The position numbers and the translations under genes were made by a program. The notes under the pieces are model-generated. The model did no database searches. It was not told where the DNA came from and was given only the letters and a program-made list of their open reading frames with translations. 64,000 bases of DNA from Leptospira venezuelensis (lineage in GTDB: Bacteria > Spirochaetota > Leptospiria > Leptospirales > Leptospiraceae), in contig NZ_NETS01000010.1 in assembly GCF_002150035.1 (NCBI RefSeq), positions 1,240,001 through 1,304,000 of the forward strand, given 5' to 3'. Of the stretch, positions 21,103-29,793 are shown piece by piece (position 1 is the first letter of the stretch; every line of letters starts with the position of its first letter).

Positions 21103-21187
21103 AGCGGGGCAGTGCGCGAGAAGTGAAATGTTTTGCGCTGCTTCCTCGGTTGAAAGCAGGCAAAACGAAGCGGACCTTGTTACAATC

Positions 21188-21595
21188 TTACTCGTTTAAA
21201 AAGAAGAAGAAAAAGAATCCTGCGGCTTGCGCTCTAGGAATTCCCACTGCACTTCCGATCAAGGATCCATTTTTTCGTACGTCACCATTACTATCAATGC
21301 GTCCGATCAGGCTTCCGTTCTTGCGTACATCTCCGCTGGAATCAATCGAACCCACTAGCGATCCGTTCATTCGAATGTCTCCGTTAGAGTCGATTCGACC
21401 TATGAGGCTTCCGTTTTTCCGAACATCCCCGCCGGATTCAAATCTTCCAACGAGAGATCCATTCAGCCTTACGTCACCACTGGAGTCTATACTTCCGATA
21501 AGAGATCCGTTCTTTCTCAGATCACCTGCCTGCAAAGAACCCAAGCTAGCGCTTAAAAAGAGGATTGCAGTTACGAGTTTCAAAATTGGTTTCAT
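21188..21595 (-). CDS. Exported 16-residue-repeat protein (5-fold beta-flower type)
   Basis: 135 aa. Signal peptide MKPILKLVTAILFLSASLGSLQA, then five full and one partial repeat of 16 residues with consensus D-[VIL]-R-x-N-G-S-L-[IV]-G-x-[IF]-[DE]-S-x-G, at 25-40, 41-56, 57-72, 73-88, 89-104 and 105-118. Two unit types almost alternate (KNGSLIG, then LNGSLVG or MNGSLVG). The repeat fits small beta-flower proteins, in which each repeat supplies one blade, in the periplasm. The C-terminus ends with six Phe encoded by a homopurine tract. Function is not known. Confidence 0.75.
   Translation of the reverse strand: MKPILKLVTAILFLSASLGSLQAGDLRKNGSLIGSIDSSGDVRLNGSLVGRFESGGDVRKNGSLIGRIDSNGDIRMNGSLVGSIDSSGDVRKNGSLIGRIDSNGDVRKNGSLIGSAVGIPRAQAAGFFFFFFLNE
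21242..21523 (-). repeat. 48-bp tandem coding repeats
   Basis: Five complete 48-bp units plus a partial sixth, encoding the 16-residue motifs of the beta-flower-type protein. Units differ mostly at synonymous or conservative positions. Copy number change by slippage or recombination is likely between strains. Confidence 0.85.
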
Positions 21596-21724
21596 TCATG
21601 TATCTCCGTATTCTTACTCATTCGTATGCATAGGGTAACAAGTATGGAAATACTTTTTGCGGGATATTTTCTTATAAATGTATCGTTCATTCCGATTGTT
21701 AAAGCAAAATTGTAACGTTAGTTT

Positions 21725-22039
21725 CTATTCTATTTCCTCATCAGATTCTAATTCTATTTCGCAAACCTTAGAATAGAATTTGGATTGGATCTCTTTTCTT
21801 TCTTTTACAATTCCTGAGATCTGGATATAAAAACTAGATTTCAATCCGTACAATCTTCCATAAACTCCATCTCCTTTCTTATAGGAAACTCTAGAATCTA
21901 TTCGAAATTTTAAGATCCTCTTACCGATTATCTGTGCTGCGGCCAAGAACACTAGGTCAGAATCAAATAACTCCAGATAAAATTTAGGAAGAAGTCTGAA
22001 TGTATTTTTTAAAAAAGACGTTTGGGTCATAGTGCGCAT
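21725..22039 (-). CDS. Hypothetical protein, ~104 aa
   Basis: I do not recognise this gene. The frame opens at a TTG (22060), with ATGs at 22039 and 22030. None has a good ribosome binding site, so the start is uncertain. The protein is basic and beta-rich in the middle (KRILKFRIDSRVSYKKGDGVYGRLYGL), with a very acidic end (ELESDEEIE). A short beta-barrel resembling PilZ or an S1-like fold is possible, but the PilZ RxxxR signature is not present. It is divergent from the WYL regulator. Confidence 0.5.
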   Translation of the reverse strand: MRTMTQTSFLKNTFRLLPKFYLELFDSDLVFLAAAQIIGKRILKFRIDSRVSYKKGDGVYGRLYGLKSSFYIQISGIVKERKEIQSKFYSKVCEIELESDEEIE

Positions 22040-22183
22040 TCTATTAGAAAGACCGGACAAATTGGTATCATCCGTCTTAAAATCCGTTGTTTCCGGTTAC
22101 GATTTGGTAAAAAGAAGGACTCGAGAAAATCCTTCTCAAATGATACGTATTTTTGATTGTCTCTGAATTTCCCGAAAGAAAGA

Positions 22184-23146
22184 ATGTCCGGCATGAATCC
22201 AAGTACGAAAAAACTCCAAACCAAACTAGCGGTGATTCATCTTTTGCAAGAAAACAAAAGAATGAGTCTGGAGGATCTTTCCAAGTATTCCGGCATAGAT
22301 GATATAAAAGATCTGAAAAAAGAACTGGGAAAATTGTACATGGTAGGTTCTTATCCATATACTCCGGATCAATTTGTGGAACTGGATTATGATGGAGAAA
22401 CTATTGGCATCCGTTTGCCTTTGAGTCTTGAGCAAGGTTTGGTACTGAGCGTAAAAGAATGGGCAACGATCCGAAAATTATTTTTGGAAGAGGATGAAAA
22501 AGAAACAAGTCCTTCCAGGAAAAAAGTATTAAAATCTATATTAGATAAAATTCATACAATTTTACCTTCAGCAGGAACTCCTAGCGAAAACGAATTAAAA
22601 AAGAATATAGAGGATTCTATCTCTGAGGGTAAATCCTTACAAATCAAGTATCGTGCACAGGGTGAATCAGAAGCGGAATCTAGAATAGTAGATCCTTGGG
22701 CACTTTTAAGTTTTAGAGAAGACTATTTGATTGGCTACTGCCATTCCAGAAAAGCCCCTAGGACATTTAGATTGGATTCCATTCTTCAATTGAACAGGAC
22801 TCAAGAGAATGTTGCAGAGATCCCAGACGAAGAAAGAAAGAATGCTATCTCCAAATTGAAAGATTTTCTAAAAGGTGGAGAAGGAGATTCGGATTTTGCT
22901 GAGGTCTATCATACCGCAGAAGTGTATTTTAATCTGCATTCTCGTTTACATTTAGAAAGAACTTCTACCAAAAAGCAGATTGGAGATATTACATACTATC
23001 TTTCTAAAGCAAGGATTAGGAACCAAGATTGGTTTTTGTCAGTCCTAAAAGGTTTTGGACCGAATGTAATTCTTGTTAGTCCTGTTACTTTAAAGGAAAG
23101 AATGGCGGCTTATTGGGAGACAATTTCTTCGGATCAGTCCAACTAG
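22184..23146 (+). CDS. WYL-domain regulator, second copy
   Basis: About 320 aa from the ATG at 22184. The open frame continues to a TTG at 22157. N-terminal helix-turn-helix (KLAVIHLLQENKRMSLEDLSKY), then a linker and a WYL domain (LQIKYRAQGESEAESRIVDPWAL, SFREDYLIGYCHSRKAPRTFRLDSI) with the family's FR-x-D-R/S-I end. A C-terminal WCX-like stretch finishes with the family's KERMAAYWETI helix. Together with the copy at 11992 it resembles the PafB/PafC arrangement, where two WYL proteins work as a pair, but here they are 10 kb apart and partnership is only a guess. ispE follows with a 45-bp gap. Confidence 0.82.
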   Translation: MSGMNPSTKKLQTKLAVIHLLQENKRMSLEDLSKYSGIDDIKDLKKELGKLYMVGSYPYTPDQFVELDYDGETIGIRLPLSLEQGLVLSVKEWATIRKLFLEEDEKETSPSRKKVLKSILDKIHTILPSAGTPSENELKKNIEDSISEGKSLQIKYRAQGESEAESRIVDPWALLSFREDYLIGYCHSRKAPRTFRLDSILQLNRTQENVAEIPDEERKNAISKLKDFLKGGEGDSDFAEVYHTAEVYFNLHSRLHLERTSTKKQIGDITYYLSKARIRNQDWFLSVLKGFGPNVILVSPVTLKERMAAYWETISSDQSN

Positions 23147-23191
23147 GAATCGATTGACTCCTCTCTCTTTAACATTGATTCAGGATATACC

Positions 23192-24085
23192 TTGCTTTCT
23201 CCCGCAAAGATCAACCTAGGATTAGAGATCCCTTACAAAAGACCTGATGGATTTCATGAGATTCGGAGTGTATTCTTACGCTTGAATTGGGGAGATGATA
23301 TTCAGATAGAACCAATCACTCCTGGGTCTTTCGAGTTGGTTTCTGATAACCAGATCATTTTAGAAAAAAGAGTACTGTACGACGAGGTTTCCGAGAAAGG
23401 AGACCTAAGTAAGAATATTCTTTTCAAAACATTTTCCAAGATCAGAGCTCATTACAGAGAACTTCCAGGTGTCAGAATCCATCTTACTAAAAAAATTCCG
23501 CCTGCAGCAGGCCTGGGTGGTGGATCTACCAACGCAGCATCACTTTTCTCTTTTTATTTTGGTCTAAGTCCTGAGTTTAATTCGGACCATATATTCCAAC
23601 TGGCAGCTGAGATTGGAGCAGATGTTCCATTCTTCTTATCCGAAAGTCATTGTTTGGTGTCGGGAAAAGGTGAGATCTTGAAGGACATACAAGTTCATCC
23701 TGGACAGGGGATTCTGGCCTTAACTCCTCAGATACTCTCGACCGCTGAAATGTACGCAGGTCTCAAAAAGCCTTTACAAGCCGACCCTCCCTCGAAAAGA
23801 TGGATTTCTCTAGACAATGACGTCGAGTTTTCTTTAAAAGAAGGAAATTGGGCGGCTTTGAGAGAAAAGCTCGTAAACGACTTCGAGCCTCTTGCCTTCC
23901 AAAAGTTTCCCCAACTAGGGAAATTAAAGGAAAGTTTTTTGGCGAATGGAGCTAGTTACTCCTCCTTAACTGGATCAGGATCTTGTATCTATGGTTTGGT
24001 GCAGGGATTGGAAATACGGGAAGAGCTGTTAGCCAAAATGCAAACGGAATTTCCCGACCTTACGTTTGTAAGCTTTAATTATTAA
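23192..24085 (+). CDS. ispE: 4-diphosphocytidyl-2-C-methyl-D-erythritol kinase
   Basis: 297 aa GHMP kinase of the MEP isoprenoid pathway, phosphorylating CDP-ME with ATP in the cytoplasm. The start is a TTG with AGGA seven bases before it, and no ATG fits the conserved N-terminus (LSPAKINLGLEI, then RPDGFHEIRSVF). The ATP-binding GHMP motif is P-P-A-A-G-L-G-G-G-S-T-N (near 107-118), followed by GADVPFFL and the C-terminal motif LTGSGSCIYG. All match IspE. It is directly followed by a tRNA gene and then by the glmU-like/prs/rplY/pth run. The WYL gene is 45 bp upstream, so regulation by it is conceivable. Confidence 0.95.
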   Translation: MLSPAKINLGLEIPYKRPDGFHEIRSVFLRLNWGDDIQIEPITPGSFELVSDNQIILEKRVLYDEVSEKGDLSKNILFKTFSKIRAHYRELPGVRIHLTKKIPPAAGLGGGSTNAASLFSFYFGLSPEFNSDHIFQLAAEIGADVPFFLSESHCLVSGKGEILKDIQVHPGQGILALTPQILSTAEMYAGLKKPLQADPPSKRWISLDNDVEFSLKEGNWAALREKLVNDFEPLAFQKFPQLGKLKESFLANGASYSSLTGSGSCIYGLVQGLEIREELLAKMQTEFPDLTFVSFNY

Positions 24086-24095
24086 AGAATGAAAC

Positions 24096-24171
<76 letters not shown>

Positions 24172-24196
24172 CTGTTTGATTTCACCGGATTACTGA

Positions 24197-24948
24197 ATGG
24201 ACGCCAAAAAGGAAGCAGTCGCCGTAGTATTAGCTGCGGGAAAGGGAACCCGCATGAAGACGGAGCTCCCAAAGGTGGCTGTTCCTTTAAATGGAAAGCC
24301 CCTTTTAAACCATGTTATTGATCACCTCAAAGAAGCGGGTATCAATGACATAGTCATAGTTGTAGGCTATAAAAAAGAAGAAGTCCAAGCACTTTGCACA
24401 GGAATTCCTGGCATTCGTTTCGCTGAACAAAAAGAGCAATTAGGCACAGCTCACGCAGTATTAAGTGCCGAAGAATTTGTTAAATCTCATAAAGGTCCTA
24501 TCCTTGTAGCTTGTGGGGATGTCCCAATGATCACAGGGGATACATTTAGTTCTCTCGTTTCCACTCATGTTGAAAATGAATTCTCCGCTACTCTTCTTTC
24601 CGCAAAGGTAGATATTCCTACTGGTTACGGAAGGATCGTTCGTAATTCTTCCGGAGAAGTAACCGCAATCGTTGAAGAAAAAGACGCAGATGTGGAACAG
24701 AAAAAAATAAACGAGATCAACACTGGAACTTATGTTTTTAGTTCCGAAATTCTTTTCGAATCTCTTAGAAAAATAGGAAACAGCAATGCTCAGGGAGAAT
24801 ATTATCTCCCTGATCTAGTAGGGTTGTACAAAAAAGAAGGAAAAAAGTTGGGCGCAGTGATTCTTAAAAACAGCGGAGAAAGCCAAGGTGTGAATTCTCC
24901 TACAGACTTGGAAAACTTAGCAGCAGTTTTAAATGGAGCGGGTGCAAA

Positions 24949-24952
<4 letters not shown>
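24197..24952 (+). CDS. glmU: GlmU-like N-acetylglucosamine-1-phosphate uridylyltransferase domain
   Basis: 251 aa nucleotidyltransferase. The catalytic loop is LAAGKGTRMKTELPKVAVPL near 13-32, followed by QLGTAHAVL (near 84), the metal Asp in CGDVPMI (103), GYGRIVR, and a C-terminal NTGTYVF motif. All are those of the GlmU pyrophosphorylase half, which makes UDP-GlcNAc from UTP and GlcNAc-1-P. The acetyltransferase half (left-handed beta-helix, ~200 residues) is absent; full GlmU is ~455 aa. The stop overlaps the prs start by four bases (ATGA), so the two are co-translated. The missing acetylation step must be done by another protein, perhaps the LbH protein at 59382. Confidence 0.85.
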
Positions 24953-25890
<938 letters not shown>

Positions 25891-25908
25891 GAACAAGGGT
25901 AAAAAACA

Positions 25909-26544
25909 ATGAGCCACAAATTAGCTGTTAAAAAAAGGACTGAAACAGGCAAGAACATAAACAATCGTCTTCGCGCTGATGGACAAGTCCCTATTAATAT
26001 TATCGGAGGCGGAAATGCCGCATCTGGTTCTGTAAACGAGAAAGAACTTGAAAAGCTAGTTCATTCCGGAATCCGTCAATCCACTCTAATCGAGTTGGAA
26101 GTAGAGGGAGAAGGAATCCAAAAGGTTTTCGTTAAAGAAGTACAACGTTTTCCTGAAATCGACAGAATTCGCCACGTAGACTTCTACAAAGTTGAGCCTG
26201 GTAAGAAGATCGTTACTAAGATCGGAATTCGCACTGAGGGAACTGCAAAAGGTTCTAAGATGGGTGGTCAGTTCGACCATTTGATCCATGAGATTCGTGT
26301 GAAAACTGTTCCTGAGGATCTACTTGAGACTCTGGTTCTAGATGTAACTGATCTAGATGTAGGCGATTTTATCAAAGTTAGTAACCTGAAAGTTCCTGCA
26401 AGCTGGGAAATTTTAGTTAATGGTGATCCAATCGTAGCTGCAGTTCTGAAAACCAAAGCTTTACTTGCTCAAGAAAGAGCAGAAGCTAAGGAAGCTGCCG
26501 GAGCGAAGCCGGGAGCAAAAGCCGGAGCTAAAAAAGGGAAATAA
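25909..26544 (+). CDS. rplY: 50S ribosomal protein L25 (long, Ctc-type)
   Basis: 211 aa long form: an N-terminal L25 domain that binds 5S rRNA (LAVKKRTETGKNINNRLRADG, FPEIDRIRHVDFYKV) and the C-terminal TL5/Ctc beta domain (VDHLIHEIRVKT-like region, LDVTDLDVGDFIKVSNLKVP). An Ala/Lys/Gly-rich tail closes it (EAAGAKPGAKAGAKKGK). A perfect 8-bp hairpin overlaps the stop codon. pth follows 42 bp later, the common bacterial rplY-pth order. Confidence 0.95.
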   Translation: MSHKLAVKKRTETGKNINNRLRADGQVPINIIGGGNAASGSVNEKELEKLVHSGIRQSTLIELEVEGEGIQKVFVKEVQRFPEIDRIRHVDFYKVEPGKKIVTKIGIRTEGTAKGSKMGGQFDHLIHEIRVKTVPEDLLETLVLDVTDLDVGDFIKVSNLKVPASWEILVNGDPIVAAVLKTKALLAQERAEAKEAAGAKPGAKAGAKKGK

Positions 26545-26553
26545 TTTTCCCTT
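26534..26553 (+). terminator. Hairpin over the rplY stop codon
   Basis: AAGGGAAA (26534-26541) pairs with TTTCCCTT (26546-26553) around loop TAAT, which contains part of the TAA stop. No T-run follows. It may be an attenuator or mRNA 3' end stabiliser between rplY and pth. Confidence 0.4.
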
Positions 26554-26586
26554 CCCGAGATCTAAAAAATTGGAGTACGTTATTGT

Positions 26587-27150
26587 ATGAAGCTAATCGT
26601 CGGACTGGGTAACCCCGGAGACAAATACAATAATAACCGAGCAAATATCGGCTTCAAAATTTTGGACGTGATCGCCAATAATATCAACGTTGAGATCAAG
26701 ACTAAAAAGAAAAAGTCTTTGATCGGGCGAGGCGATTTTGAAGGAGAAGAGGTCGTATTATTAAAACCTCAAACCTTCAGCGATCTTTCGGGAGAGTCCG
26801 TACTGTACATAGCTTCCTTCCTGAAAATTCAGGTACAGGATATTCTAGTAATCCACGAAGATTTAACCTTACCCTTGGGTAAAATTGTAGTGGATAAGGG
26901 AGCTAACGGAAACGAAAATCCTGGGATCAAATCAGTGATCCAATCCTTACGTTCTCCAAATTTTATCCGCATCCGTATCGGGATCGGAAACGACCAATTT
27001 GATGGCACAAATTTGGACGGATTTTTGAAGGAAGATTTCCAACCTTTAGAAAACTTAAGTTTGATCCAGATCATCAACGACGCGGAAGCCGCAATTCGCT
27101 CTATCAGTTTGGGCGATATAGAAGACGTGATCGAAAAATACAGATTGTAA
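26587..27150 (+). CDS. pth: Peptidyl-tRNA hydrolase family protein with altered active site
   Basis: 187 aa, normal Pth length and fold landmarks: MKLIVGLGNPG at the start with Asn9 (E. coli N10), KPQTF, LPLGKI, RIRIGIG and the helical end. The residues that do catalysis in the family are changed: E. coli His20 is Ala19 (NRANIGF), Asn68 is Asp66 (QTFSDLSG), Asp93 is Glu91 (VIHEDL) and His113 is Glu110 (GNENPG, with one extra residue). The codons are unambiguous in the sequence (GCA for Ala19). In the genome's rplY-pth position it should be the only pth nearby. Either it works by another mechanism, or it binds without cutting and another protein frees stalled tRNAs. Confidence 0.9.
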   Translation: MKLIVGLGNPGDKYNNNRANIGFKILDVIANNINVEIKTKKKKSLIGRGDFEGEEVVLLKPQTFSDLSGESVLYIASFLKIQVQDILVIHEDLTLPLGKIVVDKGANGNENPGIKSVIQSLRSPNFIRIRIGIGNDQFDGTNLDGFLKEDFQPLENLSLIQIINDAEAAIRSISLGDIEDVIEKYRL

Positions 27151-27326
27151 AAATCCTTTACTTTTCCGGAAAAAAAGGGACTCTGATTATGGGGAACCTT
27201 TTCACTCGAAACGGTTTCCAAATAGTATCCGGTTTACGATTCCGGCAGGTCCAATGCCTGCTTCCTTTAGTCTAACCTACGGGAAGAATGTGGCTCCGAA
27301 GAGATGGCGGAGCTTGGGAGTTACAC

Positions 27327-29306
27327 ATGAATAACAATAATAAAGGTCTTAGATTACTTATACTTTTTATCTTAGTAATCCTAGGATTGGCAGTTCTTGT
27401 ACCACATATCCACAATGTTCTGGAGAAGCCGAGAGTATTACCGTTCTCCCAATTTATGAACATGGTAGAACCGGATGCTAATTCAAAGCCTAAGGGAAAA
27501 TTAGTCAAAACCAAAGATTCTAATTTCCCTGGTTGCGATAAGCTAATCCTAAAAGGAGAAATGATCAAAGGTTGCTACGAACCAGCTGACGAAGGAACTA
27601 CAAAACCGATCGTTCAGTTTGAAACTATCATTCCGGCACCTTTGGACAAAGATTTCCTTACTGCTTTAAGAAAAACGAATATAGATTTCGAAGTAGTTCC
27701 TGCGGAAAGTAGTCAAGGATTCGGAATGTTGAGTTCCTTCCTTCTGATCGGATTGATCGGTATTTTCGTATTTTATTTTTTTATTATGCGTCAGGTTCAG
27801 TCGACCGGTAATAAGGCGTTCTCTTTTGGAAAATCTAAAGCTAAGATGACTGTAGATCCAAAAGTTAAAGTAAGTTTTGCAGACGTTGCGGGATGTGAAG
27901 AAGCTAAAACCGAGTTAGTAGAAATTATAGAATTCTTAAAAGATCCTAAAAAATTCCAAGCTATGGGCGCAAGAATCCCAACTGGAGTTCTTTTAGTTGG
28001 CCCTCCAGGAACAGGTAAAACTCTACTTGCTAGAGCAGTTGCAGGAGAAGCTGGAGTTCCATTCTTCAGTATCTCTGGTTCTGACTTCGTAGAAATGTTT
28101 GTTGGTGTGGGAGCTTCTCGCGTTAGAGACCTTTTCGAACAAGGTAAGAAAAATTCTCCATGTATCATCTTTATTGATGAGATCGATGCAGTGGGAAGAT
28201 TGCGTGGAGCCGGATGGGGCGGTGGTCATGACGAAAGAGAGCAGACCCTAAACCAAATGTTAGTTGAGATGGATGGTTTCGAGAAGAACGAAGGTGTGAT
28301 CGTAATGGCAGCTACAAACCGTGCTGACGTTTTGGATCCTGCGTTACTCAGACCGGGACGTTTCGACCGCCAAGTGATTGTAGATCTTCCTGACTTAGTC
28401 GGAAGAGAGCAGATCCTAAAAGTGCATTCTAGAAAAGTTCCGTTAACCAGCGATATCTCTTTGAACTCGATCGCAAGAGGAACCCCTGGATTTACAGGTG
28501 CGGATCTTGCTAATTTGATCAACGAGGCTGCGTTACTTGCTGCACGTAAGAATAAAAAACGTGTAACTCAAGAAGAATTAGAAGAAGCCCGTGATAAAGT
28601 GATGATGGGTCCTGAGCGTAGATCCTTCTTCATTTCCGAAAAGGAAAAAGAAGTGATTGCGTATCATGAAGCAGGCCATGCGATTTTAGGAACACTTCTG
28701 GCATATACAGAACCGGTTCATAAGGTTACAATCATTCCGAGAGGAAGAGCATTAGGACTTACTCAGTCTCTTCCTACAGAAGACAAACATATTCATACGA
28801 AAGCGTATTGGCTGGATCAGATCGTAGTTTGTATGGGCGGATTCATCGCGGAAGAGTATAAGTTTAAAATGACTTCTACTGGTTCCAGCAATGATATCCA
28901 ACAAGCTACCAATATCGCAAGAAGAATGGTCTGTGATTGGGGAATGTCCGAAAAACTGGGTACGATCAATTACGGAAGCGGTCATGAGAGTCCTTTTCTC
29001 GGAAGGGATATGGGCCAAAGTAATAAGGCTTATAGCGAAGAGTTTGCTGCAATGATCGACAAAGAGATCAGAGGGATCGTTCAGACATGCCTAGATAAGG
29101 GAAGAGAGCTGGTCCGTAAGAACTCTACTAAGTTCGAGAATTTGGCAAAAGCTCTTCTTGCAAAAGAAACAGTCGCTCACGAAGAGTTGATGGCAATCGT
29201 TCACCCGGCTCATGAAGAAACTAAAAAGAAAACAGAACGTTCTAATAAAAAGGAGAAGTCGGGAGAAATTTCTAACAAACCCGCTTATTCTACTGGCATT
29301 GAATGA
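27327..29306 (+). CDS. ftsH: ATP-dependent zinc protease FtsH
   Basis: About 659 aa from the ATG at 27327, which has GGGAG eight bases upstream. The frame extends 13 codons further without a ribosome binding site. Two N-terminal membrane helices (LLILFILVILGLAVLV and SFLLIGLIGIFVFYFF) flank a periplasmic loop. The AAA domain has Walker A GPPGTGKT, Walker B IIFIDEID, and the second-region-of-homology RADVLDPALLRPGRFD. The zinc site is HEAGH with a distal Asp. It degrades membrane and short-lived cytosolic proteins as a hexamer. The four-base overlap with the next gene (ATGA) makes a tight pair. Confidence 0.97.
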   Translation: MNNNNKGLRLLILFILVILGLAVLVPHIHNVLEKPRVLPFSQFMNMVEPDANSKPKGKLVKTKDSNFPGCDKLILKGEMIKGCYEPADEGTTKPIVQFETIIPAPLDKDFLTALRKTNIDFEVVPAESSQGFGMLSSFLLIGLIGIFVFYFFIMRQVQSTGNKAFSFGKSKAKMTVDPKVKVSFADVAGCEEAKTELVEIIEFLKDPKKFQAMGARIPTGVLLVGPPGTGKTLLARAVAGEAGVPFFSISGSDFVEMFVGVGASRVRDLFEQGKKNSPCIIFIDEIDAVGRLRGAGWGGGHDEREQTLNQMLVEMDGFEKNEGVIVMAATNRADVLDPALLRPGRFDRQVIVDLPDLVGREQILKVHSRKVPLTSDISLNSIARGTPGFTGADLANLINEAALLAARKNKKRVTQEELEEARDKVMMGPERRSFFISEKEKEVIAYHEAGHAILGTLLAYTEPVHKVTIIPRGRALGLTQSLPTEDKHIHTKAYWLDQIVVCMGGFIAEEYKFKMTSTGSSNDIQQATNIARRMVCDWGMSEKLGTINYGSGHESPFLGRDMGQSNKAYSEEFAAMIDKEIRGIVQTCLDKGRELVRKNSTKFENLAKALLAKETVAHEELMAIVHPAHEETKKKTERSNKKEKSGEISNKPAYSTGIE

Positions 29307-29782
29307 AATTCTGGCTTTTTAAGACCGAGCCTGACGTTTTTTCCATTGATACCCTGGCTTCTTCTCCTGGTAAAACAGCTCCTTGGGAAGGTGTCAGAGG
29401 TTATGGAGCAAGAAATTACCTAAGGGATGAGATCAAAAAAAAAGATCTCATCCTATTCTACCATAGCAGCACTAAACCCCCTCATGTAGCAGGGCTTGCA
29501 GAAGTAGTCAAAGAAGGATATCCAGATCATTTCGCGTTTGATAAGAAACATAAGTATTATGATCCTAAAAGTGATCCAGGGAAACCGACCTGGTTCATGG
29601 TAGATGTGAAATTTAAGGAAAAATTTTCTCGCCCAATTTCGCTAGAAGAATTAAGATCCCACGGGCAACTAAAAGGAATGGTGCTTTTGCAGCCGGGTGG
29701 TAGACTTTCTATCCAGCCAGTCAGCGAAGAACATTTTCATTATATTTGTAAATTGGCCGGGGCAAAAAGTCTCCCCGGTTAG
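29303..29782 (+). CDS. EVE-domain protein
   Basis: 159 aa, a single EVE/PUA-like domain: KTEPDVFSIDTLA at the start, W-E-G-V-R-G-Y-G-A-R-N-Y-L (residues 29-41), DLILFYHSS, GLAEVVKEGYPDHFAFD, YYDPKSDPGKPTWFMVDV and LEELRSHGQLKGM. Bacterial members (thymocyte nuclear protein 1 homologues) are thought to bind modified DNA or RNA bases. The start overlaps the ftsH stop. Any link to FtsH is by co-transcription only. Confidence 0.9.
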   Translation: MKFWLFKTEPDVFSIDTLASSPGKTAPWEGVRGYGARNYLRDEIKKKDLILFYHSSTKPPHVAGLAEVVKEGYPDHFAFDKKHKYYDPKSDPGKPTWFMVDVKFKEKFSRPISLEELRSHGQLKGMVLLQPGGRLSIQPVSEEHFHYICKLAGAKSLPG

Positions 29783-29793
29783 GGAGATTTTTA

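Noticed and set aside
21242..21523. CRISPR-like regular repeats
   Set aside because: The repeats are in-frame 48-bp coding units without spacers, and no cas genes are in the window.
26587..27150. Pth gene as a pseudogene
   Set aside because: The frame is intact with normal length, fold motifs and codon use, in the usual operon position; the changes are limited to catalytic positions.
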